Under the pieces are notes generated by a model. The model was not told the origin of the DNA, made no database searches, and was given only the letters and a program-made list of their open reading frames with translations. This document shows positions 7,452 through 14,698 of a stretch of 64,000 nucleotides of DNA, piece by piece (position 1 is the first letter of the stretch; each line of letters begins with the position of its first letter). The position numbers and the translations under genes were made by a program. The stretch comes from Spirosoma validum (GTDB lineage: Bacteria; Bacteroidota; Bacteroidia; Cytophagales; Spirosomataceae), in NCBI RefSeq assembly GCF_014699035.1, contig NZ_JACXAA010000002.1, positions 248,001 through 312,000 on the forward strand, in the 5' to 3' direction.

Positions 7452-8686
7452 AGGCCAATATGTTTCCCCGCTACGTAGCCAGTCGTCCAGGCACTCTGGA
7501 AGTTAAATCCTCCTGTGATACCATCTACATCCAGCACTTCGCCCGCAAAAAATAAACCCTTATGGGCTTTACTTTCAAGGGTTTGCGGATGCAGGCTATC
7601 AAAGTCAATTCCGCCACACGTAACGAATTCGTCTTTGAACGTACTCTTGCCTACGACCTGAAACGGACTGTTCGTTAGTCGTTCAGATAGCCGGTTTAGC
7701 GGTTTGGCCGGAAGGTCGGCCCAGCGTTGCATGTCTGAAATACCGGCTTCTGCCGTTAGTGCCTGCCAAAGCCGGGTAGGCAAACCCAATGGGTTTTGCG
7801 AGACGACCTGCTTACGACCGTTTTGCTGACGAAAATCCTGTAAGGTATTGCGTAACTGCTGATCGTTCAGCGTGGGCACCCAGTTTATCCGGAGCGTAAA
7901 GCGGTATTGAACATTGGCCAGGTCACGGGCGGCCCAGGCCGATAAACGTAGTATCGCCGGACCACTAAACCCCCAGTGAGTGAGCAGTAATGGGCCTCGC
8001 TGCTCCTGTTTCGTTCCAACAATAGACACCTTGGCATCCTGTACCGAAACGCCTGCCAGAGGGAGTAAATGGCTGTCGGGAACGTTGAACGTAAATAAAG
8101 ACGGAACCGGTGACAGCACGGGCTCGGTTTGTTCGGGAAGCCAGCCGTAGGCCGAAAGCTGTGGATAACCACCCGTAGCCACTAAAACACGATCGGTCTG
8201 CAGCGTTTCCTCACTTAACAGATTCAAGGTCCAGCCAGCTTGCTGCGTAGGTGAGTTGCTGCGCGATAGGGTTGAAACACCACAACTGGTCCGTACCTGA
8301 ATGCCTAATCGACGGGCTGTCGTAAGGAGGCAATCGACAATGGTGTCGGACGTATTGCTTGTCGGGAACATGCGACCATCGGCTTCCGTTTTGAGCGGCA
8401 CGCCCCGATCCTCGAACCAGCGGACGGTAGCAGCAGCATCAAACTGAGTCAGCAGCGAACGTAACGATTTGTCGCCCCGTGGATAATGTTTTATTAACTG
8501 TCGGTTATCGAAACAGGCGTGGGTCACATTGCAACGACCTCCTCCTGAAATACGGACTTTATTCAGAACCGTGCGGTTTTTTTCGAGGATGGTAACGGTA
8601 GAACCTGGAAACGTTTCGGCGGCAGTGATGGCACCGAAAAAACCGGCTGCTCCGCCACCAATTACGGTAATATTCAACGAGGACAT
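7448..8686 (-). CDS. HI0933/YhiN-family FAD-dependent oxidoreductase
   Basis: This 412-residue flavoprotein belongs to the HI0933-like family, often annotated as aminoacetone oxidase family or NAD(P)/FAD-dependent oxidoreductase; the physiological substrate is generally unknown. It begins with an FAD-binding Rossmann motif, ITVIGGGAAGFFGA, followed by the family-typical NKVRISGGGRCNVTH. It ends with the second FAD motif GLFFAGEVLDVDGITGGFNFQSAWTTG. I start it at ATG 8686, because the Rossmann strand should be near the N-terminus; the frame extends upstream without conserved sequence. Its stop overlaps that of the marR-type gene. Confidence 0.92.
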   Translation of the reverse strand: MSSLNITVIGGGAAGFFGAITAAETFPGSTVTILEKNRTVLNKVRISGGGRCNVTHACFDNRQLIKHYPRGDKSLRSLLTQFDAAATVRWFEDRGVPLKTEADGRMFPTSNTSDTIVDCLLTTARRLGIQVRTSCGVSTLSRSNSPTQQAGWTLNLLSEETLQTDRVLVATGGYPQLSAYGWLPEQTEPVLSPVPSLFTFNVPDSHLLPLAGVSVQDAKVSIVGTKQEQRGPLLLTHWGFSGPAILRLSAWAARDLANVQYRFTLRINWVPTLNDQQLRNTLQDFRQQNGRKQVVSQNPLGLPTRLWQALTAEAGISDMQRWADLPAKPLNRLSERLTNSPFQVVGKSTFKDEFVTCGGIDFDSLHPQTLESKAHKGLFFAGEVLDVDGITGGFNFQSAWTTGYVAGKHIGL

Positions 8687-8843
8687 AAAACCGGAACAGT
8701 GATTTGCCGGTTGTAGTTCGCCCTGATCATGTGTATACTTTAGCGAGTCTGATGTCAATAATACAGCCTTGAAAAAATCCGTTCTGCTGCTTTATTCGTT
8801 AGTTATCGGTAAACAACACCTTCCTTTTCGTAAGTTTGTGTCT

Positions 8844-9911
8844 ATGCACTTCAAACCACGATTTTCGGTTAATACCTATCGTCGCCGGGGATTTCGTTTG
8901 CGCGGTAATACGCTTATTCTGCTGTTAATTTTCTTTCTCATTGGTCTCTTTCTGCATTATGGCGGCCAGACCAAACCTGTAGTTGCCTTCTGGAATGACT
9001 TACGGCAGGTAATTGGGTTGGGGAAATCCAGGTCAGAAAGGGAAGAGAATAACCCTTACAAAGCCCCTGAACCTCGACAATCTGATCCGTCGACCGACGT
9101 AGCGACGGATGATCAGGGGGGTAACGTATCGGATCAAAGTGAGGTTAGTGACAAAGGGGGCAACACTACGTCGACACGACCGTCGAGAACGATACGGTTT
9201 GATTTCGAGAAGCAAGTCGACTTTTTGCTTCCTGCCGTTCAGCCCGGCGATCAGGTTATTCGGCACGAAGGTTTTACGCTACGGTACCGCGACGAGTACA
9301 AAGATGCCGACTGGGTAGCGTATCCGTTGCTGGATTATGAAATTACTGGCGATGCCGAACGTAAAAACGAACAATTTCAGCCCGATCTATCGGTCGTAAA
9401 TGGTACGGCTCTCTCCTCCGATTATACCCGTTCCGGCTACGATCGAGGTCATTTAGCACCAGCCGGTGATTTTAAGTTTTCGCAACGGATCATGCGGGAA
9501 ACGTTCTTCATGAGCAACATTACGCCCCAAGTACCGCAGTTCAATCGTGGTATCTGGAAGGAGCTGGAAGAGCAGATTCGGAGGTGGGCCGTACGTGATA
9601 ACGGTTTATACGTACTAACAGGTCCCGTACTAAAACCTGGATTACCGACCATTGGCCGGAATAATGAGATAAGCGTACCCGAGCAATTTTATAAAGTAAT
9701 TCTATACTGCAACAAACCCGACATTCGGATGATTGGCTTCCTGCTCAAAAACGAGCCATCCGATAGCTCGATCAAGCAATTTGTCGTGCCGGTCGATCAG
9801 ATTGAAAAAGTAACCGGCATCGACTTCTTTCCCAAACTTCCTGATGATCTCGAACGGCAGCTAGAAAGTAAAAGCCGGAGCGACATGGTGGAGGAGTGGT
9901 TTAGCTATTAA
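8844..9911 (+). CDS. membrane-anchored DNA/RNA non-specific endonuclease (NUC1 family)
   Basis: The family cleaves single- and double-stranded DNA and RNA with a His-Me-finger active site. The 355-residue protein has a basic N-terminus and one hydrophobic helix (about residues 26-44), an acidic low-complexity linker, and a nuclease domain carrying the DRGHLAPAGDF motif near residue 200, with the catalytic His. The metal-binding Asn lies in NITPQVPQFNRGIW. It is probably a periplasm-facing, membrane-tethered nuclease. I choose ATG 8844; TTG 8769 would add 25 residues. TAAGTTTG at 8831-8838 fits the -7 consensus only five bases before this ATG, so the message may be nearly leaderless. Confidence 0.9.
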   Translation: MHFKPRFSVNTYRRRGFRLRGNTLILLLIFFLIGLFLHYGGQTKPVVAFWNDLRQVIGLGKSRSEREENNPYKAPEPRQSDPSTDVATDDQGGNVSDQSEVSDKGGNTTSTRPSRTIRFDFEKQVDFLLPAVQPGDQVIRHEGFTLRYRDEYKDADWVAYPLLDYEITGDAERKNEQFQPDLSVVNGTALSSDYTRSGYDRGHLAPAGDFKFSQRIMRETFFMSNITPQVPQFNRGIWKELEEQIRRWAVRDNGLYVLTGPVLKPGLPTIGRNNEISVPEQFYKVILYCNKPDIRMIGFLLKNEPSDSSIKQFVVPVDQIEKVTGIDFFPKLPDDLERQLESKSRSDMVEEWFSY

Positions 9912-9982
9912 GCATTTTTGTCGTGTCAGCTTAACTGACCGGCATTGACGATGTGCTTTGGCTGTTTCCTGCAATGCTGCCT

Positions 9983-10501
9983 TTATCTATTCAGGAAGTA
10001 ATCTCGGAAACGGTGTAATTCGTCTTGTTCGATTTCTGTATACTTGTTAAAAATTCGGTTACCAACCTGACTCTTCAACGCAGAAATACCAACGTCGATA
10101 AGCCGAAGGTCCTGTTCAGTCAGTAGAATATTGTCGAAAGCCAGCCCATCAAGATCGGATGGACGTTTTAACTCTCGATGGACGAACCCCGATTTATGCA
10201 GTTGTTCCAGTTCGTGAGCAAATACGTCATACCACAATTCCCGACGTTCAATCTCATAGGCTCGATAGTCAATTGGACGTATCCGCTCCATAATTAGCAT
10301 TTCAGCCTGTAGTTCATCGCTATAGTCCAATCGGACGAACTTGACAACTAAGTCGTTGATGACGTTTGCAAATTTCATTTTTTCAGCCTCAGACCCTATA
10401 TCAGAGCGCGTGTCACCTGTAAACAGCTTGGCGACTTCGGTATCTGATAGTGCGATAACGGCATTGTTGGCTCCCGCCGATAATTGACGTGGGTATTTCA
10501 T
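9983..10501 (-). CDS. small protein-kinase-like protein, catalytic motif altered
   Basis: The 172-residue product looks like a compact kinase fold. A short N-lobe has SAGANNAVIALSDTEVAKLF, with a candidate ATP-binding Lys25; Glu40 may serve as the helix-C Glu. A hinge-like EMLIMERI follows. The C-lobe has HKSGFVHRELKRP, where the usual catalytic HRD is HRE (His108-Glu110), then Asn124 in FDNILL and Asp136 in LIDVG in place of DFG. Family-level identity with WaaP-like or Ser/Thr kinases is an inference. It stands alone on the minus strand. It could be a pseudokinase or an active minimal kinase that uses Glu. Confidence 0.6.
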   Translation of the reverse strand: MKYPRQLSAGANNAVIALSDTEVAKLFTGDTRSDIGSEAEKMKFANVINDLVVKFVRLDYSDELQAEMLIMERIRPIDYRAYEIERRELWYDVFAHELEQLHKSGFVHRELKRPSDLDGLAFDNILLTEQDLRLIDVGISALKSQVGNRIFNKYTEIEQDELHRFRDYFLNR

Positions 10502-10670
10502 GATTTATAGCGCTAGCGAATCAGCGAATATATCCAGGTGTTATTCATTAGCCTGTTCCGCATAACAAAAATCGAGATAACTACACGACCTACATTTGCC
10601 TTTATCGATCCAAGCATGCCCAATGTTCGGCAGCAACCATGCGCTAATTCTTTAAATCCTGTGAAAAAAC

Positions 10671-11177
10671 TCATATTCGCTCATACTCCACAAAATCAAA
10701 CGAAGCCGCGTGTCGACCATCGGTAGGGTGATGTTGACGACTGATTTCCCGCCATTCATGTTTATCAAACGACGGGAAATACGTATCGCCTTCGTACGTC
10801 TGGTGAATTTCGGTCAGGTAGAGCGTAGTGGCAATAGGCATAGCCATTTTATAAATTTCAGCGCCACCAATCACAAAGATTTCGTTGGACTGGTAGCGTT
10901 GTTCATCCACCTTTTGGGCTTCGACAATCGCTTCGTCCAGCGTATGAACAATGGTTACGCCTTCAGCCGTAAAGGCTGGATTCCGAGTAATAACAATACT
11001 GGTGCGGTTACGTAGCGGTTTTCCAAGCGCTTCCAGCGATTTACGTCCCATAATGATGGCATGATGACTGGTTTTCTGTTTGAAAAACGCAAAATCATCC
11101 GGCAAATGCCAGGGCATGTCGTTATCGCGACCAATAATTCCGTTCTTTGCTACAGCAGCAATGAGACTTATTTTCAT
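10671..11177 (-). CDS. folA: dihydrofolate reductase
   Basis: Reduces dihydrofolate to tetrahydrofolate with NADPH. The 168-residue product has MKISLIAAVAKNGIIGRDNDMPWHLPDD, with the acidic substrate-binding residue in the PWHLPDD segment; the NADPH motif IIMGRKSLEALG; and the later IFVIGGAEIYKMAMP and YLTEIHQTYEGDTYFP segments. The length is typical of chromosomal enzymes. I start at ATG 11177; an ATG at 11192 would add five residues. It follows the YdjC-type deacetylase gene on the same strand with only 15 bases between them, so the two are probably cotranscribed. Confidence 0.96.
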   Translation of the reverse strand: MKISLIAAVAKNGIIGRDNDMPWHLPDDFAFFKQKTSHHAIIMGRKSLEALGKPLRNRTSIVITRNPAFTAEGVTIVHTLDEAIVEAQKVDEQRYQSNEIFVIGGAEIYKMAMPIATTLYLTEIHQTYEGDTYFPSFDKHEWREISRQHHPTDGRHAASFDFVEYERI

Positions 11178-11192
11178 ATGTAATTCACTCAT

Positions 11193-12179
11193 TCACAATT
11201 TACTACGTCGTTCCATTAACTCGCGCCAGGTTGTCACGATGATGCCTTCTTTGTCGATAAACGCTTTCAGAGCCGGGTCCATCATGGTCAACATGTCGCC
11301 TTTGCGGGATTGACCTGAACTGCTGATTTGATCGAACGTTGGCGTAGGATCTGTGCAGTGCATGATCAGATACGTTAATCCTGGCTTTATTGAATTAAGA
11401 AGCTCAATGAATTTCTGCGTTTTAAATTTCTGTAAAGCTTCGTTTGTTGCACCCGCTGGTAAATTGTGGCTGGTAATACTGCCATCCAGATCGTCCAGAA
11501 CGGGCAGGCCCGCGTCCCAGAGTTGTTTGCCAACTTGTTTAATTAATTGCTGCCGATCAGCCGGTACGTTATTGGCTTTGATAATCAGCGAAGCATGGCC
11601 GCCCGGAAATAGAATTGGAATTTTCTCTTCCATCGCCAGTTTGACGTATCGTGGCAGAAATTTTGGCTCGAATAACGTACCCATGTGTGAATCCATGTGC
11701 GTAGGCTGAATACCAAACGAGCGGTATCGAGCTAACTGTGCCCGAATTTCGGCTTCAACTTCATCGGCCGATGCGTGTTCAACCACCTGTGCCACAGTGT
11801 GCCAGAATGCCCCTTGTTCATCACACAAACCCGGAGCTTTATCTTTGCCGACCAGCGGAAACCATCGGTAATTCTTCCATTCGGAGGTGAGTGTCAGGTG
11901 AACGCCCGCATCGACCTTCGGATGTGTTCTGAGGTAATCGAAAAAATGCGGTACCCAGCCACAGGGCATCATAACGCTAGTTGAACTGGCTATCCCTTTG
12001 TCAATCGCATTTATCGTTCCGACGTTCGATTCATAACTCATGCCGGCATCATCGACGTGCAGAATGACTACCTTTTTACCTTTCGGAAACCCCAGCTTTT
12101 CTGCGTAGGTCTCCGGTTGCGCATTGACTGTTGCGTGTCCGATAGCGGTAAAGAAGAAAAGAATCAGAACTAGTTTCAT
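11193..12179 (-). CDS. secreted YdjC/ChbG-type carbohydrate deacetylase
   Basis: The YdjC/ChbG family removes acetyl groups from chito-oligosaccharides or related sugars by a metal-dependent hydrolysis. This 328-residue protein has a signal peptide (MKLVLILFFFTAIGHATVNA). A first metal motif, HVDDAGMS, appears around residue 41, followed by GVHLTLTSEW and the second His motif HMDSHMG near residue 163. It ends with LIMHCTDPT, consistent with a distorted TIM barrel. The signal peptide points to a periplasmic or exported enzyme. It sits between fmt and folA, with a 20-base hairpin between its start and the fmt stop. Confidence 0.88.
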   Translation of the reverse strand: MKLVLILFFFTAIGHATVNAQPETYAEKLGFPKGKKVVILHVDDAGMSYESNVGTINAIDKGIASSTSVMMPCGWVPHFFDYLRTHPKVDAGVHLTLTSEWKNYRWFPLVGKDKAPGLCDEQGAFWHTVAQVVEHASADEVEAEIRAQLARYRSFGIQPTHMDSHMGTLFEPKFLPRYVKLAMEEKIPILFPGGHASLIIKANNVPADRQQLIKQVGKQLWDAGLPVLDDLDGSITSHNLPAGATNEALQKFKTQKFIELLNSIKPGLTYLIMHCTDPTPTFDQISSSGQSRKGDMLTMMDPALKAFIDKEGIIVTTWRELMERRSKL

Positions 12180-12190
12180 GAAGATGTAGT

Positions 12191-12250
12191 CTGGACGGCC
12201 ACGTCCGGGTCAAGCAAACGTTTTTCCGAACCCGAACGTGGCCGTCCAGG
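12191..12250. repeat. 20-base inverted repeat between fmt and the deacetylase gene
   Basis: CTGGACGGCCACGTCCGGGT near 12191-12210 pairs with a copy ending near 12250, with one mismatch. There is no T-tract on the minus strand. It probably limits read-through from fmt or protects 3' ends. Confidence 0.6.
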
Positions 12251-12257
12251 CTACTTT

Positions 12258-13181
12258 CTAAAGTTTATTCCCCCGCAAAAACTCCTCGGCACTCATACGT
12301 CGTTTACCCTCTGCCTGCAACGTATCGATCTGCAACCAACCGTCGGCTGCCCGAACCAAAAACGTTTTTTTAGTATCCGTGTAAGCCTGCCCTGGCTCAG
12401 CCGCAAATGGCGACTCATTAGCCAGGGAAACCTCATAGATCTTAAACTGCTTTCCGTTGATCTGCGTCCAGGCCGATGGGTAAGGCGACAACCCCCGCAC
12501 GAAGTTCCGAACCTGAAGAACCGACTGGTTCCAGTTGATTTCCGTTGTTTCGCGGCTCAGTTTCGGAGCTGGTTTCTGCTCGGCGACAGCGGGCTGGGGA
12601 GTACGTGGGTATTCACCTGCTTCGATGGCTCTAACGGTTTTCAGAACCAGATTAGCTCCTCGTTCCATCAGTCGGTCATGCAACGTTCCGGCGCTGTCAT
12701 CCGGATAAATGGGTTCGGTATCCTGAAAAATCATCTGGCCCGTATCAATTTCTTTTTCGATGAAGAACGTCGTGACACCAGTTTCGGTCTCCCCGTTGAT
12801 GATCGCCCAGTTGATCGGTGCAGCACCCCGATAATAGGGTAACAGCGAGCCATGTAAATTGAACGTACCGATGGTCGGCATGGCCCAGACTACCTCGGGC
12901 AGCATTCGGAAAGCGACAACCACTTGCAGATCAGCCTGGTAACTGGCCAACTGTTCCAGGAAGGCTGGATCGCGTAGTTTTTCGGGTTGAAGAATGGGTA
13001 AATTAGCCGCTTCAGCCGCTTTCTTAACGGGTGAAGGCGTCAGCTGTAAACCACGACCCGATGGTCGGTCGGGGGCCGTAACGACAGCAACAACCTGGCA
13101 ACCTGCGCCGAGGAGACGCTGGAGGCTGGTGACGGCAAAATCGGGCGTACCCATGAACACGATGCGGAGTGGCTGAGACAT
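12258..13181 (-). CDS. fmt: methionyl-tRNA formyltransferase
   Basis: Fmt formylates initiator Met-tRNA from 10-formyltetrahydrofolate. The 307-residue protein starts with MSQPLRIVFMGTPDFAVTSL. It has the folate-binding and catalytic segment FNLHGSLLPYYRGAAPINWAIINGE (Asn and His of the catalytic triad), TGVTTFFIEKEIDTG with the Asp nearby, and the C-terminal tRNA-binding domain around FVRGLSPYPSAWTQI. The normal length and conserved MGTP motif favour ATG 13181 over the longer upstream frame. Upstream on the opposite strand lie a candidate small RNA and greA. Confidence 0.96.
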   Translation of the reverse strand: MSQPLRIVFMGTPDFAVTSLQRLLGAGCQVVAVVTAPDRPSGRGLQLTPSPVKKAAEAANLPILQPEKLRDPAFLEQLASYQADLQVVVAFRMLPEVVWAMPTIGTFNLHGSLLPYYRGAAPINWAIINGETETGVTTFFIEKEIDTGQMIFQDTEPIYPDDSAGTLHDRLMERGANLVLKTVRAIEAGEYPRTPQPAVAEQKPAPKLSRETTEINWNQSVLQVRNFVRGLSPYPSAWTQINGKQFKIYEVSLANESPFAAEPGQAYTDTKKTFLVRAADGWLQIDTLQAEGKRRMSAEEFLRGNKL

Positions 13182-13309
13182 AATTGAGACTAATAAATGT
13201 AAATGACGATTGATGAGCGATCGGGGCCTGGGCTGATCGAAGCCGTAAACGTCATTCAAAATTCATAGATAGACGTATACTCGGTTTTTATTGAACCTGC
13301 CCGACAGGT

Positions 13310-13341
13310 GTTGATATAGCCGGGAAGTATTTTTACTTTTG
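13310..13341 (+). promoter_or_regulatory. promoter of the candidate small RNA
   Basis: TACTTTTG (13334-13341) fits the TAnnTTTG -7 element, and GTTG (13310-13313) lies 20 bases upstream at the -33 position. Transcription should begin near 13346. This is one of the better two-part promoter matches in the window. Confidence 0.55.
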
Positions 13342-13345
13342 CCTG

Positions 13346-13518
13346 TCAAAGGCACCGCGTCAGACTCTGACCGGGCAATAAATGAATTCGTTTATGCGAC
13401 GAACTATTTATTATTTTCCTGAACCGCTCGCTTCGGAAATCCGACGGCGACGCTGACGCGACTGCAAAGAAAACCAATTTGGTTGCAGAACGGTCGGTGT
13501 ACCGTTCTTTTTGTTTTT
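13346..13518 (+). ncRNA. candidate structured small RNA, about 170 nt
   Basis: Between fmt and greA lies a stretch without a reading frame, bounded by a two-part promoter and a classic terminator. Long-range pairing is visible: CGCGTCAG (13356-13363) with its exact complement (13453-13460). An internal stem pairs AATAAAT with ATTTATT around a second stem of ATTCGT-type complementarity, and a 3' hairpin is closed by CTGCAA/TTGCAG. A long closing stem around an extended hairpin resembles 6S RNA in outline, but I cannot match it to any known family; SRP RNA, tmRNA and RNase P RNA do not fit. Confidence 0.45.
13488..13518 (+). terminator. intrinsic terminator of the candidate small RNA
   Basis: GAACGGT (13488-13494) pairs with ACCGTTC (13501-13507) around a six-base loop, followed directly by a T-rich run to 13518. 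It ends the upstream transcript 53 bases before greA. Confidence 0.75.
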
Positions 13519-13570
13519 ACGGAGTGATCCAAATCAATATGAATAAACAAGGGTAATAGAGTTAAGTATC

Positions 13571-14044
13571 ATGGGAAAAATTTCATATTATACCGAAGAA
13601 GGACTCAATCGGCTCAAAGCAGAGTTGAATGATCTGAAAACCAAAGGCCGTACCGCCATAGCACACCAGATTGCCGAAGCGCGCGATAAAGGAGATCTTA
13701 GTGAAAATGCTGAATATGACGCTGCTAAAGATGCCCAGGGGCTTCATGAACTAAAAATATCGAAACTTGAAGAAGTACTATCCAACGCTCGTATTCTGGA
13801 CGAATCGACGATTGATGCTTCGCAGGTTTCCGTGCTGTCGAAAGTGAAAATCAAGAATAAGAAGAACGGTGCTGAAATGACGTACACGTTAGTTTCGGAA
13901 GAGGAAGCGGATCTGAAAGCAGGCCGGATCTCGGTGGGTTCACCTATCGGCAAAGGTTTGTTAGGAAAGCGCGTTGGTGACATGGCTGAAATCAAAGTAC
14001 CAGCTGGTGTGCTGGAGTTTGAAGTCATTGACATCGCCCGTTAA
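13571..14044 (+). CDS. greA: transcription elongation factor GreA
   Basis: GreA stimulates RNA polymerase to cleave backtracked transcripts. The 157-residue protein has the N-terminal coiled coil (residues about 5-75), with the tip motif AEARDKGDLSENAEYDAAKD that carries the acidic residues reaching the polymerase active site. A C-terminal FKBP-like domain contains ISVGSPIGKGLLGKRVGD. The length is normal. A terminator for the upstream small RNA lies 53 bases before its ATG, so greA must have its own promoter in that short gap. Confidence 0.96.
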   Translation: MGKISYYTEEGLNRLKAELNDLKTKGRTAIAHQIAEARDKGDLSENAEYDAAKDAQGLHELKISKLEEVLSNARILDESTIDASQVSVLSKVKIKNKKNGAEMTYTLVSEEEADLKAGRISVGSPIGKGLLGKRVGDMAEIKVPAGVLEFEVIDIAR

Positions 14045-14054
14045 AACAAAGGAA

Positions 14055-14151
14055 GAATGATAAATTATGAACGGTAACGTAGTATCTCATCAGGCGGAAT
14101 TATCGCTTTGCTTCGGCGGTCTGACGGCGACCCGGTCATAATTTATCATTC
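14055..14151. repeat. 16-base inverted repeat between greA and the HIT gene
   Basis: GAATGATAAATTATGA (14055-14070) is exactly complementary to 14136-14151, enclosing 65 bases that include a GC-rich central segment. Its role is unknown; it may be a processing site or a small intergenic repeat. Confidence 0.55.
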
Positions 14152-14170
14152 ATAATTCATCATTACCTTC

Positions 14171-14560
14171 ATGGCTTCTATCTTCTCACGTATCGTTACT
14201 GGGGAAATTCCGTCGCACAAGATTGCCGAAACGGATGACTACCTCGCTTTCCTGGACGTAATGCCGACGGCTGTGGGCCACACACTCGTCATTCCCAAAA
14301 AAGAGGTAGATTATATTTTTGACCTGGATGATGACTTGTATACGGGTCTGATGGCCTTTGCCAAAAAAATTGCCCCTGCTATAGAGAAAGCTGTTCCCTG
14401 CAAACGTATCGGTGTAGCTGTTGTTGGGCTGGAAGTACCTCACGCCCACGTCCATCTGATTCCGTTGAATTCAATGGCGGACATGAATTTTCATAACAAA
14501 CTGAAGCTGAGTCAGGAAGAACTGGCGGCAACAGCAGAAAAAATCCGGTCGTTTCTTTAG
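14171..14560 (+). CDS. HIT-family nucleotide hydrolase or transferase
   Basis: HIT proteins hydrolyse nucleotide phosphoramidates and dinucleoside polyphosphates through a His-based nucleotidyl intermediate. The 129-residue product has SIFSRIVTGEIPSHKIAETDDYLAFLD at the start and the catalytic histidine triad in PHAHVHLIPL near residue 97. Length and motif are typical of the HINT branch. It is followed by a clear intrinsic terminator. The neighbourhood (greA, then a secreted protease) gives no functional hint. Confidence 0.92.
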   Translation: MASIFSRIVTGEIPSHKIAETDDYLAFLDVMPTAVGHTLVIPKKEVDYIFDLDDDLYTGLMAFAKKIAPAIEKAVPCKRIGVAVVGLEVPHAHVHLIPLNSMADMNFHNKLKLSQEELAATAEKIRSFL

Positions 14561-14580
14561 TAAACATTAGTTGTTAGTTG

Positions 14581-14616
14581 ATGGGGCAGAAAATATACTT
14601 TTCTGCCCCATTTTTA
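14581..14616 (+). terminator. intrinsic terminator after the HIT gene
   Basis: ATGGGGCAGAAAA and its complement form a 13-base stem with a short loop, followed by a T-rich run (TTTTTATT). Confidence 0.8.
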
Positions 14617-14698
14617 TTGAATCGATAGTAAATTTTAATCAATAATGAATTTACCGTAATAGAAAAGGTTGAACGAATTCTAGACGCTTCCCGCTTTA

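Noticed and set aside
13346..13518. SRP RNA, tmRNA or RNase P RNA
   Set aside because: The length is too short for tmRNA or RNase P, and the conserved GGAA/AGCAG apical loop of SRP RNA is absent.
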